Below the pieces are notes generated by a model that had not been told where the DNA came from, searched no databases, and saw nothing but the letters and a program-made list of their open reading frames with translations. Position numbers and translations under genes: made by a program. From assembly GCA_037043015.1 (NCBI GenBank), contig CM073326.1:10300345-10364344 (forward strand): DNA of 64,000 nt, read 5' to 3'. Shown here in pieces: positions 29,803 to 41,350 of this stretch (the first letter of the stretch is position 1; the number at the start of each line of letters is the position of its first letter). This DNA comes from Bryum argenteum (lineage: Eukaryota; Streptophyta; Bryopsida; Bryales; Bryaceae).

Positions 29803-30163
29803 CCCTTAAACGTCTAAGGTGACCCGAGGGGTCCTTTTCCAACAGAATCTTCTCTGTAGCTCTCAATGTGCTCAACTTTTCACTTATATTTTGATGTCAA
29901 ACTGGTCACCTTCTTGTGATGCATTCAAAAAGTGAAATTTTAGAATTCAAATCACAATTTCTACGAGTGATTTTGTGCTTTGAAAGGTTTGTGGTAGGTA
30001 GGTTGGGGTTGTACAATACTTGTAGGAGGTTGCAAGCTCATTATTGATTGGATCATTCATGATGCCCAAGTTCAAAAAGTGCACTATTCATGATGCCCAA
30101 GTCCAAAAGATGTTGTGATCCAATACTGGGCTGCCAAAATCCGTATAGCCTGACGTTTAAGGG
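29803..30163. mobile_element. TTAA-flanked MITE with CCC/GGG termini (piggyBac-like)
   Basis: Termini CCCTTAAACGTC and GACGTTTAAGGG are perfect inverted repeats, and TTAA stands on both sides (29799-29802 and 30164-30167), giving a 16-bp perfect match including the target site. TTAA duplication with CC(C) termini is the signature of piggyBac-type elements. The 361-bp interior is non-coding. Confidence 0.75.
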
Positions 30164-30309
30164 TTAAGGTAGGTTTCAACGCCCATCCAAGCAACCGCGC
30201 ACGGAGCGCAGTGGGTAGGAGAGTGAAGCCTTTGTTTAGCGTGTGAAGGACCCCAACCCACACAATATCCCTGTAACCCGGTTAAGAGGGTTGAGGTCTC
30301 CTAAATTTT

Positions 30310-30480
30310 AGCATACCTTATCTCAAAGTTATCGGGTGCCTTCACTTACATTTTAGTGTCCCTGTTCTTTAATGGGAGAGTGACACGTGGCATAAATTTT
30401 ATTGGCAGAAAATCATTTTTATGATAATCACTTGTTAGAAAGTGTGATTGGTGAGCGGTCTTTTTACGTGCCCTACCTTC
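30310..30480. repeat. Diverged direct repeat, copy 2
   Basis: Partner of 29619-29798. The shared blocks are in the same order and orientation. Confidence 0.7.
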
Positions 30481-31128
30481 CGGCGTGGGGTGGGGTATCG
30501 ACACCCGCTCGAACGGCGCCTCCGAGCTTGCGACACATCCCAGCAGCCCGGCCTCAAGCACAAGGTTGGCCATGCTCTAACAATATTTAAGTACTTTCAA
30601 CCCCTTGACCTTTTGGTCCACTCCAAAAGTTCAAAGTACAGAATATAATAACTTTTCCATTTCAAAGTGCAGTATATACTTGTTGACAATTCTTCAAATG
30701 CTTTTAACTCTGGATAAACTTTAGAGAACTGTAATTATGATCAGATAAGGCTTATGCTTTGCTTGAACCTTAATTTGGAGGTATGGGATTAGAATGTGCC
30801 ACACTAATTGAACTCAAAAAGTTCGGCTTGTAGTAATCCATAGAGCTTTTTGTATCTCCTTTTACAGGTATTTGTCATTGTCTTCTTAATTTTAAAAAAA
30901 CCAGTGATGTACACGTCAAAAAGGGTAAAAGGAACGTTTATTCATTAACTTATTTGGTTCCTTTAATGATTTATAGAAAGTTGGGTGGAATTGGTCCATT
31001 AAGTTGGTGGTAGGACATGTGATCTAGCTTATGATGTGTACAATATAATTTCTTTAGGGGTATTCTAGACATAAGAGGAGTCCCTTTTTATTTGGAAAAT
31101 TTACAACTTACAAAAGCATGTCATTCAT

Positions 31129-31257
31129 AAATAAATAAGAACACCAGACTCTTGTGGGGTTGGCGTGAATAAAATGCACGTTCGACCTACCCTTGATGAT
31201 ATGCCCACACGACATAACAACAATGACGTGGGACTGCTACCCCCTCTCAGGGTGGAC
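31129..31257 (-). mobile_element. Short SINE-like retroposon with 13-bp target duplication
   Basis: GCATGTCATTCAT is present on both sides (31116-31128 and 31258-31270). Read on the minus strand the 129-bp insert starts GTCCACCCTGAGAGG, continues GGGCATATCATCAAGGGTAG and TTTATTCACGCCAACCCC, and ends GGTGTTCTTATTTATTTA. The end part has the hairpin-plus-tetranucleotide tail layout of the LINE at 41-56 kb. No clear tRNA promoter is visible in the head, so it may be a SINE of another origin or a truncated relative. Confidence 0.85.
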
Positions 31258-31271
31258 GCATGTCATTCATA

Positions 31272-32008
31272 GAGTATATGCTAACTTTTACATATGTACA
31301 AGTAGCAATAGATGTGAAAATGGAATGAAAGATTTATTTTTTATATTTTTCCTTACAAGAGGCCATTAGTTTTACGTTTATTTTTTAAATTGTATCCGAT
31401 CCAAAGAACTTGCCAATTATTGATAACACTAAAAAAAAATGAGATATAGGATGTATAAATTCCTTGTTCTCTCAATTGAAGTTTGTGAAGTTAGTTCTCT
31501 ATTGAATTAAAATTTTCCCTTTTTTTGTTTTTTCCTCTTTAAATCGTTTTCTTCTATTATTTCTACGCAAATGAAGTTAGGATTTCTTTCTACAACATGA
31601 AATGAAAATATAAGAGCACCACCACCCATGCTCCAATCATAGCCTTGAAAACAACGAGTTAGGAGCGCGAAATATTGTGTTCCCCACCAAAGTGCTCCCA
31701 TTTCGGTTGTATCTAGTGAAGCTTTCTCCGCGAATAGGTTTTGATTCCATAGCTTTGTCCGTGAAGCTTGTCCAAAGTAGGGATAGAAGCTTCCGGAGAT
31801 GTTTTCCGTGCACGCCAGGAGTCAAAGAGCCTAGAGAGGACAATTTTGAGCAATATTGTGCTTGAACATTGACCCTCCTTCATGAAGTTTTAAGGAAGAT
31901 AATTGAGTTCCCTGTTTTTTCCAGTTCATAAAGACTAAAGATTGAAGTTTGCCCTGTCTTTGAAATTTTATTTCATCAAGTTTTTTATGACTCACACTAT
32001 TTAATCTT
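31272..32008. other. Intergenic region, nothing recognised
   Basis: AT-rich sequence with no supported coding frame or structured repeat. Confidence 0.45.
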
Positions 32009-32012
32009 TTAA

Positions 32013-32272
32013 CCCCTAACTTTCCTTAAAACCCGAAACAAGTTTTGGAGGTTCCCGCAAGAAAAAAACTCAGCCAACTATGACCATCATAATCTCACAA
32101 ATGAGGAAGAATGAACACTTCAAATTTGGTCTGGAAGAAGAATGTCAATTGAACTTTGAGATCTTATGGTTGAGTCTTTTACATAATGCTTAGATTGAGA
32201 TTTTTTGAGCTTCATCTAAAGGAAGATCAAATTTTGTGACTTAAACCGTTTTGCAACAAGGAAATTTAGAGG
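32013..32272. mobile_element. TTAA-flanked MITE, family 2 copy A (piggyBac-like)
   Basis: Ends CCCCTAACTTTCCTT and AAGGAAATTTAGAGG are inverted repeats with few mismatches, flanked by TTAA (32009-32012 and 32273-32276). The body (TCTCACAAATGAGGAAGAAT, GTTTTGCAACAAGG) recurs at 58006 and 62276. Confidence 0.85.
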
Positions 32273-32276
32273 TTAA

Positions 32277-33138
32277 TTTTTTAAAAGTGATTTAAATTTT
32301 TTTTCAAAAGTGATGATTGAGTTTGTGGTAACCAAGACGAGATAGAGCCAAATTGTATGCCACTTGTGCATTTGTGAGCGGTGCCATGCATCTAGAAAAA
32401 GTTTGTTGGGGTTTGTGTAGGTTTCTAGTTTTAAGGGTCAATAAAGTTGACCAAGCATAAGTTGTTTTTTATGCAACTTGCACATACACATGCTTTTTCA
32501 ACTGAATTTGTAATTTATGCAGTTTTTATTTCCATTTGCTCACAATCACTGTTGGTGGTTAATTTTTATTAATGGAAAGGAGGGGACAAAGTCACTATTT
32601 GCAAGGTCATTGTGTGTTTTTTTTAAGGTGATGCTTCACTTTGGTTCTTAGAATGCTTCAAAATTACTTTAACCCCTAAACGAGGAAGAAACCCCAATGG
32701 GAAATTAAAAAAATTCTCCTTGTTGTAGAATGGGAAAGTAGTAATTTGGAGGCCAACAAAAACCATTTTTTGATAGTAAACTTGACATGAGGACTTTCAT
32801 ATTCTTAAACCTAGGTACACGTCGACATATTAACTTTTACCCTCATAGGACCTATGAACCTAAAAGAAGTATTTAAATTTTCACATTACTGTGTGCTAAA
32901 ATTCAAATACAAAGGCCCATCTTTAACAATAAAAGGAATTTGAAATAGTATAAATTTGAGAATCCGAATAATGTCTCAACATGTACAAAAATGACAACAA
33001 AATTGAAAAGTAAACACTATTTTTTGGTGAACTTTGAAATTATTGCTAACTCACTTTGAACAAGCATTACAAGATCATACAATGACAAAACCGCATTGTC
33101 TCGCTCTTGAGATAATACACTGGTAATTAATCCAAGAA
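32277..33138. other. Intergenic region, nothing recognised
   Basis: An isolated TTAACCCCTAAACG near 32672 may be one end of a further TTAA-type element, but no matching partner end was found. Confidence 0.4.
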
Positions 33139-33340
33139 GGCACCACCAGCCTTGGCTTGGTGGCCCCCAATGAGGAGGTCGTGGGTTCTATTCCACATGC
33201 TAGTGTGGTGCTCACCACCATAGTCCACCCAACTATGGTGTGGGGGTTCTTGGACCTCGTTGTATAGATACTTCAAAGCGCTTTGGATCATAGATACCAT
33301 GTGCGATTTCTCTGAGGCACTATCGGCTAGCTAGGAACTA
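33139..33340 (+). repeat. tRNA-derived SINE-like element (copy 2)
   Basis: It shares about 200 bp with the element at 5501: GGCACCACCAGCC, CCAATGAGGAGGTCGTGGGT, GGTGCTCACCACCATAGTCC and an end at GGCTAGCTAG. It lacks about 12 bases (ATTAGGGCTTAG) that lie over and after the A-box in copy 1, so it is probably unable to be transcribed by Pol III. Confidence 0.7.
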
Positions 33341-33585
33341 ACATAGTGCTCACCAGACGCTTGTAAAGAGTGCTAACTTGGAGCCCATCAGCCAATGAGA
33401 TTTTTTCCTTCAGAATCCCTTGAATTTTCGATTAGGACCCCCCACCACCGTCTTTGATAAATCCTGAATTCAAAAATGGGGCATGCGGCTCCGTATTTCT
33501 CGAGAAGTCTACTCCTTGGCACTTTACCCCTCCCCCTCCCTTGCCCCAAAGAAACGCTCGTAGCACTTAGTTACGTTGATCCCTG

Positions 33586-33690
33586 TTAGTAATCCAGCCA
33601 TTGGTACGATGACCTACACGCATAGGTCAAACGAACACTCTATTCACGCCAGCCTCTAAATAGGTTGGAGTTTCTCTTTTTTACTCCAAG
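33586..33690 (+). repeat. SINE-like fragment of the shared-tail family
   Basis: It contains CATAGGTCAAACGAACACTC and TATTCACGCC, a stem-loop (CCAGCCT against AGGTTGG) and GAGTTTCTC, matching the LINE tail layout. Confidence 0.55.
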
Positions 33691-33699
33691 TTATACAAA

Positions 33700-35390
33700 T
33701 TCCACCCACAAACGCACAAATAAGGGAGGGGAGGAGGAAACATCCCATCCCAAGGAAGGGAATGATGTGAATGGAAGGGAATGGAATGGAATGGAATGTG
33801 GAAGATCCAAATTCCCAAACTGCCTCAATGGTACACACAAAAGACAAAGTTGCCAACCATTCTTCCATAAAAATAAAAATTATAGTTCTTTTTACCAGTA
33901 CAATAGTACGACTGGATCCCATCCAATCATAAAGTAGGCCACCCTTACAGACAAACGACATAAAGTTGACAAAGTTCATACTATTCTATTATTGTTGTTG
34001 TTTATCGATTCTTTATGATAAAAAGACTTATTTTGTGTTTGGAGGCTTATAAAAAAATAAAAAAATAAAAAATAAAAAAGAAGAAGAAGAAGAAGGGGTT
34101 TGGGCGGTGTGGAGAGTGGATCTAGCTCTTCTTCTGGGAGGTTGTGGATTTAGGTTCAGTTGTGGGGTTGTAATACGGTTGAAGTACCCATAACCACCAA
34201 CATAAGAAAATTCGCCCATTTGTAGCTGGTCTATTTATAGTGGGTAATTTATCGGGGGTGGCAAGATAGTTTTTAGGAAGGTTTGTGACTTTTTTATATT
34301 TTTTTTGTAAAACACATGAATTAATACAAATTTTCAAAGAGTAAAGTACTGCAGGACCCGTAATCAACCTATAGGGTATGCAAAAACCACCTTAGCTGGT
34401 ACAAATTTCCATTTCATGATTCGACCCAAAACCAACAGCTTTTTGATTGTTTTGATTGGTTAGTTTAAATTGAGTGTTTCGACAATGCTAGTTCAGGCTA
34501 GGTGCAGTTATGGGGAGACCTATAGGTTGATACAGGGCAGGGGGTGCTGGTGGTTTTAGGTACTTCTACCTTGACCCTTGATTCTTAGAACGGGTTGTCG
34601 AGGACTAGCGTTTCAAGATGCAAGCCAAACGCAGGTTGAGATGAAACGGTGAAAAATTAGTTATTGTGATAAAGTGAGTGATTGGCTGAATTGTGTGCGA
34701 TGTGCTTCGCAACAATGGTTTGAAGTATTTAATATTCTTGTGAATGTCGAGCTGGCACAAATCTAGATGTCCGTTTTGGTCACTAGCGGATTTCCAGTCT
34801 GCGCTAGGGGGGCTCAACTGGTAAAACAAGGGCACTGTGGGCGTGACATTCAAAAATGACAGTTGGTGGAATTTCACTAGCAACAACAATAATTGTACAA
34901 AATGACCTTCAAATGAACATCAAGTTGGTCAAAACGACGTTCAAATGAATATTGGTTGCGTGTTTGTTTTGGACAATAGGTGAGACTGAGCATTTCTTAT
35001 TGTCTCCCCCTTACAACGCCTAGTTGGCGAGGGGTTGGTGTGGCTCTGAGAACACGGGGTGGGTTTAGTGGGAGAAAGGTTCATCACAAAAATTGTTCCT
35101 TCATCATACAAACACAAAAATCGTTCCTAAAAATCATCCACCCCCGCAATGAAGGGCTCGAGGTCATGCTTATAGCAAATCATAGCAACTAGATCTCAAA
35201 GTTGATGTTGTGAGCAAGGTTGAGGTATACTAAACAAGTTGGGTGCGAGCAACAAAGTTGGTCGCAAGTATTGGCTTCTATGCTATAAGGATTGTTGAAA
35301 TAGTAAATGGATTAATCACAAGGGCGGGCAAGCACACATAGCCGTGGCCCTCCCTAACACTTGACATTCCCGTTTCTAAGAGCCCCAGGC
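33700..35390. other. Intergenic region, no gene recognised
   Basis: There is a short GGAATGGAAT run near 33776-33800 and an imperfect inverted pair around CAACCTATAG (34366) and CTATAGGTTG (34521). Nothing coding is supported. Confidence 0.4.
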
Positions 35391-35395
35391 TATGC

Positions 35396-35589
35396 CCTAA
35401 GAAAACGCTTTACATGGGGAGTCAAGCCATACATAATTAGGGCTGAAAGAGGGGCCGGGGAATATCCTCTTACCACGACGTTTCGTTTATTTTTCAGATT
35501 AGAAAAAAACCGACCAATCAGGTTGAGGGAACTTTTGCCCTCCTTCAACCCCATGTACGACGTGACTCCCCATGTAAAGTGGTCCCTAA
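35396..35589. mobile_element. MITE-like element with perfect 16-bp inner inverted repeat
   Basis: CTTTACATGGGGAGTC (35408-35423) is perfectly inverted as GACTCCCCATGTAAAG (35564-35579). The match extends weakly outward to CCCTAA and its complement at about 35396 and 35589. A solo end of the same type lies at 56709-56740. The superfamily is unresolved. Confidence 0.6.
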
Positions 35590-36172
35590 CATTCATTGTG
35601 TCAAGACTAAAGAGTGTAATGTGTTTGCTTTTGATTGAATGTTAAAAAATGAATGAGGGGTCAAGGCATCTAAAAACTTGGAAAAATGTGATTGTGGGTA
35701 TGTATCATTGGACCTAATTCCAATGAAAGGAACTACATTACATGCAAATTCTATCCCTTTGGACACTATAAACAAAAGATTTGCATTGTCTCCAATGTAC
35801 ACGACATTGCAACCGCTGATTGATTTTTAAAGGTGAATCAATTTTTCTTTTATTCTGGCTCATCCACAAAGGTGACTAATTATTATTATAAACCCACTCA
35901 AAAAGGTATGCTATAAAATAATATCCCTATAGAACATTATTTTATGCGACACTTCCATCGAAGTGGCCCTTCCCAAAATAAGTTTACAAAGGAGGAAAAA
36001 AATTAAATCACTTTTGAACAAGTTTGATTCTTTTATCCATTTGAATGGGTTTTTTCCTTGATTATATACAACTGTGAGATAAGAGCACCAGGAATCATGA
36101 ATGCCCTCTTAACCCCTAATGTCGCAAGGCCTTAAAATTGCCAGATAGCCTCCAAACAGCAGTCAGTTATTA

Positions 36173-36535
36173 GAGAAATCTGCTAAGTAAGACGGACTAG
36201 GGACCAAAACAACCAGTCTTAGTCGGACTAGGGACCAAATTTTTTACTTCAAGATTGAACGGGGGACTAAACTCAAAAATGCATGATTTTGATGGTTTTC
36301 TAAGTTTGGACCCCACTTCAACTTGGTGCCTAGTCTGCAACGTGATGCGCAGAAGGTCGAAGGAGCACAATTGTTGTTCATCTATGTGTGGAGGTCCCTA
36401 GCTTACAATTGATCCTGGGGTTGGTGCATTTGGTCCTCAGTCCATTCTACTTAGCAGATAACTGAAAACAGAGCACAAAACGACGGATTGGGGACCAACT
36501 GGGGTCCAAACTGAGGACTACTTAGTGGACTTCTC
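36173..36535. mobile_element. PIF/Harbinger-like MITE with TTA target duplication
   Basis: Left terminus GAGAAATCTGCTAAGTA and right terminus TACTTAGTGGACTTCTC are inverted with three mismatches. TTA flanks both ends (36170-36172 and 36536-36538), as expected for Harbinger-type elements. The 363-bp body has no coding frame. A rearranged relative lies in the last allantoinase intron. Confidence 0.75.
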
Positions 36536-36544
36536 TTATGTACT

Positions 36545-36690
36545 TATGGCATTTATTAAGTGAAGAGATGAAATCAAGTGTATCTATTTTGTATATAAAC
36601 TTGTTGGCTGGACCTCCGGTTCCCATAGGAATATTTCATTTCAGTAAATGCCACCCTTTTCATCTCTATTTGAAGAGCTCTGGAAAAGGG
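36545..36690 (+). repeat. Inverted repeat, left arm
   Basis: The blocks AAGTGAAGAGATGA, TATATAAACTTGTTGGC, CCCATAGGAATATT, AATGCCACCCTTTTCATCTC and GAAGAGCTC recur in inverse order and orientation at 38390-38535, 1.7 kb away. Confidence 0.8.
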
Positions 36691-36691
36691 G

Positions 36692-36741
<50 letters not shown>
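36692..36741. repeat. A50 homopolymer
   Basis: Fifty adenines follow directly after the left arm of the inverted repeat (the last base before them is a G). It may be a retroposon poly(A) remnant, but no attached retroposon body is recognised. Confidence 0.95.
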
Positions 36742-36744
<3 letters not shown>

Positions 36745-38021
36745 CTCCTCGCTGAGATGCATTCAAGAACATACTTATTTTTTCCATAAGGTTTTTGAAG
36801 AGGTGCAATATAATTTTGAAGTTGCTCTTGGGAATCTTTCGGACCCCATGACCCGACCAACTGTTTCATATGTATTACTATGTGTATGCCATACTTACAA
36901 CCATGTCAATTGTCCGCTACAACTAATTAAACAACCCCTCTTATCTCTCTCCTCATTTATCATGGTGTTGCATATGCGTTTCCATCGACCAAGGTTTCTA
37001 AACATACACTAATCTTGTAACCACTTTTAAAACTTGACTCTAAAAATATATTCAATAACATAAATGATAAAACTCTATTATATCAAACATTATTATTGCA
37101 AAAAAGGTGTGTTTCATTAGTTGTACTTACACGAAGAAGAGTACTAGTTCTATACAAAGGTTAATCATTTACAAAAAACATAACCCAAGTTGCAAGTTCT
37201 CATCACTAACATCGACAAAATTAGACAAATATAGTAAGGTGGCTAATAATGGCACAATTTTCAGTACGGAAAATCTACAGGAGGGGTGTTAGCATGCATG
37301 GGGAAAATTAATAAAAGGTTAGAACAAGTAAGATCATCAATTTTGGGCTCTTCTACAATGAGTTATGAATCCTTAAAGCTGAAAATTGCATGTGTTCTTA
37401 AAAATGGTGCTCTAAAGTGACACCCAGTGAGTACAATGGTACTGTTGTATGGAGAAACTATTGTGTACATGTGAGTGAAGATTACTAGAACTCCATTTTT
37501 AGCATTGCAACCCATTACTCTAAATTGTTTGTTCAGCCGTAGTGGGGGCTCCCCTTAAAAACAAGGATCCATGTTGTACCACCCCCACAAAAAAGGACAC
37601 AAAAGTATAAAGGACTGATGGAGCTCCTTTTGTCTTGCAAAAATATCCATGTGCACAAATTGATGAATCAACATAGGCACAAATTTTTAGGTGTACTTTA
37701 AAAGAGAGACTTGTCTCTTTTGAGAACATTGATTTCAAACCATGCATTGCAATATGGTATTGCAAAAAAATAATAAAATTGGGGCCATCAATTGATCTTT
37801 ACACGTAAGGCCCCATTGACTTTGAATTGTACGGAGGTTTTAGTTTTATTTTATATGTTGACTATAATAAAGGATGGAGACTAGCCAAATAAGTTTCAAG
37901 TACATGTGTTTTTAAACCAACACCTATCAATAAACTAGACTTTGATGTGATGGTTGTAAGTCGTAAAACGGAAACATGTGTGTTGACCCTCTCGATGGAA
38001 CCACCTATTTTTGAGGTATTT

Positions 38022-38082
38022 AAGATAGATAGATAGAAACTCCGGTCCCTTTCTAAGTGGCCAGCGTAAATGAAGTATTTTA
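38022..38082 (-). mobile_element. Severely 5'-truncated LINE tail with target duplication
   Basis: TGAGGTATTT flanks both sides (38012-38021 and 38083-38092). On the minus strand the 61-bp insert reads ACTTCATTTACGCTGGCC, a stem-loop closed by GGGACCGG, GAGTTTC and TATCTATCTATC. It holds only the 3' hairpin and microsatellite tail of the LINE family, as expected when target-primed reverse transcription aborts early. Confidence 0.8.
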
Positions 38083-38150
38083 TGAGGTATTTGATATACT
38101 TTGGAGTGATGGAATGAGTGACTTACTAGTTTTCTTTGGTTAGGAGTAGA

Positions 38151-38182
<32 letters not shown>

Positions 38183-38389
38183 TAAGTACTTAGTAAAAGA
38201 AATACATAATTCTAGAAGTGATTAGTATAAGTTGACCTTTAACAATCTTGTAAATATTTTGGTGTAAGTCATGTGGATCAACATTAAGCCATGAGTTCTC
38301 GATGATGTATTAGTACCTACAAAAAAACTTTACGGAAAAAATAACTATGTGCTTTTCAGTGAGGAGATTCTTGAAAGCATTTTTTTTAA

Positions 38390-38535
38390 AGCTCTTCAAA
38401 TAGAGATGAAAAGGTGGCATTTACTAAAATGGAATATTCCTATGGGAAGGGAGGTCCCGCCAACAAGTTTATATACAAAATAGATACACTTGATTTTTGT
38501 CATCTCTTCACTCAGTAAATGCTATAAGTGCATAT
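38390..38535 (-). repeat. Inverted repeat, right arm
   Basis: Inverse partner of 36545-36690. The blocks GAGATGAAAAGGTGGCATTT, GGAATATTCCTATGGGA and GCCAACAAGTTTATATA are clearly shared. Confidence 0.8.
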
Positions 38536-38539
38536 TTCT

Positions 38540-40000
38540 TATGATGCTAAATTATCGAGTTTTGAAGTACTGACATGTGGTGAGGCATAAAGTAAGTTGT
38601 ATGATACAAGTCCTTATCCGTGTTGTCCGGACATGGACATCAAAAAGGTCAGCTTGAAATTTATAAAATGTATAAAAAATCTAGACCTAGGTATAAAAAA
38701 AATACGAAGTTGGAGGTTTTTGGTGATGTAAAAATTATGGGATATGCAATCAATATGCAAGTTCTCTACTTCTTAATTCTCCATGTTGTTTGAGATTTAT
38801 AGCATGTCGACCGTTCTCGTCTTTTTGTTCTCCATGTTTTTTAAAATTTGTAGCATGTCCTCCATCCCTCATTCCATTGTTCTCACTTCCCCGTACACTA
38901 TTATGGTTTCCCATTCTCCATTTTTGTCTTAGTGGTTGTTTACCTCCAAACTCTCGTTCATGGTTCCCATCCCTCAACTTCCCTTCTTGGTTTCCATTAT
39001 TCGTTCTCAGTTTCCATCATTCATTCTTAGTTCCCATATTAAGTCAATCCTAGTTCTCATTATTTGTTTCTAGTTCTCATCCTTTGTTCTCAGTTCCTAT
39101 CATTTTTCCCGTTCCTAGATTCCCTCTGATGTTCCCTTCATCCCCCCTTCACTTCTTCTTTGCTCCCATTTTTATAATTCATATTCTTTGCTCGTTTGCC
39201 TCCTTGTTATATATCTAATAAATTCTTAATAACAATCAAATACCACTTATGGAAACTCTTCAAAATCTTTAAAACTCTTCATACCATGTATACATGATCA
39301 AATAATGATGACCATCACCATGACCATGCATCGCCAAGGACAGACAAACATACAAATTGCAAATTGTGTTCTTTATATATAGAGATTCTTCCATTAAGAC
39401 AACCTAAGGCATCCTTTTGCCTTTCATCCAATATGTCGTTTTTCTTCCACGCCCCGCCCGTTTAAAGGCTTAGGCATCCTAAATTAACTATTTAGCGTAT
39501 AAAGTTTAAGCAAGGTTTACAAGACTAGTATGGTCAATAGCCCAATTCAAAGCACCCCTATTTCTAAGCCCTACAAATCCGTATTCAACACAAGACCACT
39601 CAAAGTAGACCTCTGTGTTTATTTATTCTTTACATAAAAGCTTTTTTTATTATTTCATTGTATAATTCTTGTCCACAAGTAGGTGAGCACGTGAAGGAGA
39701 TTAGGAATGAAAATACATGGGTTCATGTCCACCCTATGCCCCACCCATCTACTAGTCCCTTACTTTGGAAATTTCTAATAAACATAAAATCATCTCAAAA
39801 TTTTCAATCGACCTTCAAATATTTTTTTGTAATACCATCCCAATGTAAGAAGAAAGTTTCATATTCCAATTTTGTGGAAAACTATGGGAACCACCTAAAT
39901 GCACAAGAATAATCATAGAAATAAGGAACTTCAATATGAAACGGCGGAAAGCAGTGATGGATGTTGAAACAAAACAAAAAAAGTTGTTCCATGATTCTTC
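38540..40000. other. Intergenic region, no gene recognised
   Basis: The segment at 38770-39150 is a pyrimidine-rich stretch with repeated TTCTCAGTTCCCAT-like words (GTTCTCAGTTTCC, TTCTTAGTTCCCA, TTCTAGTTCTCAT), an irregular short tandem repeat. Nothing else is supported. Confidence 0.45.
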
Positions 40001-40004
40001 TCAT

Positions 40005-40090
40005 AAAATAGAAACTTTGGTCGCTTTCTAAGGGCCCGGCGTGAATGAAGTGTCTGTTCGTAATGCTAATATCCCGATGGCCAACAGACA
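40005..40090 (-). repeat. LINE 3'-end fragment
   Basis: On the minus strand GGCCATCGGGATATTAGC, ATTACGAACAGACAC and TTCATTCACGCC align with the LINE 3' end at 56090-56135 (GGCCATCGAGGTAAAGAC, ATTACGAACAGACGC, TATTCACGCC). A hairpin and GTTTCTATTTTAT follow. This ties the dispersed fragments to this LINE family. Confidence 0.7.
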
Positions 40091-40289
40091 AGGGGGATAC
40101 TTCTCATACTCCATACATGTAAAGGATTAAATACTTCATTTACAAGGGTAAGGAACAACATCGGTAGACTCTATTGATAAATGAATAGAATACCTAACAA
40201 CCGATTCCCGACAACTCTTACACAAGGTACTTAAAATTTTGCAACAACACATTTACACGCGTTTCTTGTTCGTAAATGGATGAATTCCA

Positions 40290-40400
40290 CTGATGTGTGG
40301 TTGTTATGTCCCGTGGGCAGATCATCAAGGGTAGGAGAAACGGACATTTGATTCATGCCAACCCCACAAAAAGGGTTTGGTGTTCTTATTAATTCATTTA
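40290..40400 (+). repeat. SINE-like element of the shared-tail family
   Basis: TTGTTATGTCCCGTGGGCAG, ATCATCAAGGGTAGG, ATTCATGCCAACCCCAC and GGTGTTCTTATT match the element at 31129-31257 nearly end to end, missing only its first about 40 bases. Confidence 0.7.
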
Positions 40401-41164
40401 TTACACTAATGAAATTAAAGTGGGTACTTCGGTACTTCCCTTGCTAAAAAGAGAAGAACGTGTTACCATTTTAAGCTTTAAATGAAGTTGCTATATGCAA
40501 TCAAAGAGCCACGTTGCATTTGTGTATGGAAGCTTGGCATCTAAAAGTCATTACAATTAATGATAAATGATAAATAATTTTTGAATGATGCATGGCACTT
40601 TGTCAATATATTCTTTTTAAATCCATATTAAAATGGTATATGACTCTTTAACAACATGGACATTTATAGGAGATGTTTAACATCTTACAAGTAAAGTGCC
40701 AAAAATGGCAAATTTGACACCTAGGCAGAGATTGCACTTTTTCTTGCGGTAAAATGTACGTATGGCGCAAAATCCACACATCATCACAAACAACTTATTA
40801 GTCCAATCCAGACATGAGGTACATAATAGCTTCCAATTTCTGAATTGTGATTATACTCATGCTATACATTTTAGAGTGATTGGTTTCGAGTACAGTTATG
40901 TGTTTCGCTTTCAAAATTCATAACCAACTCAATTTCAATTCAAAACTTAAAGATTCCAGTTGGTCCAATCTCCTACATACTTTGCACAATTGAATCACTT
41001 GGCCTCTTCCAATGAGCTAGCATAAGTGGTTTTTGAGTTACTTGTAAGTATGTACGCATGTGGATCAACGATACCCAAATCATTTACATGGAAATTTTTT
41101 GTTGGTGGAAAATGCACTCCTTTCTATTAGTGCAAATACTTAAGTATGTCACCTTGGATTGCAT

Positions 41165-41202
41165 TGTAGACGCAACTTCAATCGTTTGAAGTTGCATCTA
41201 CA
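41165..41202. repeat. Near-perfect 17-bp palindrome beside the LINE 5' target site
   Basis: TGTAGACGCAACTTCAA and TTGAAGTTGCATCTACA are inverse copies with one mismatch and a loop of four bases. It ends eight bases before the LINE target duplication. Confidence 0.9.
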
Positions 41203-41210
41203 ATACAATG

Positions 41211-41224
41211 TAGATCGAATGAAC
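41211..41224. repeat. LINE target-site duplication, 5' copy
   Basis: TAGATCGAATGAAC is repeated exactly at 56184-56197, directly after the (TATC)n tail. It fixes the 5' end of the LINE. Confidence 0.9.
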
Positions 41225-41350
41225 TTGCTTCCACGGAAGGCCTCACCTGAAATCGACTTCGAGTTACATGTCAAAATCTTGCGGCGCACAGAGGTCGAAC
41301 TCCAATTAGGTATTAGATCAAATGCCGATGGACTTGGGAGAGAGGGAGAG

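Noticed and set aside
36574..36869. Poly-Phe and poly-Lys frames around 36.7 kb
   Set aside because: They are translations of the A50 homopolymer.
41159..41350. Extension of the LINE upstream frame to the left of the element
   Set aside because: It would begin outside the target duplication with a non-ATG codon, so that part is flanking DNA and cannot belong to the element's protein.
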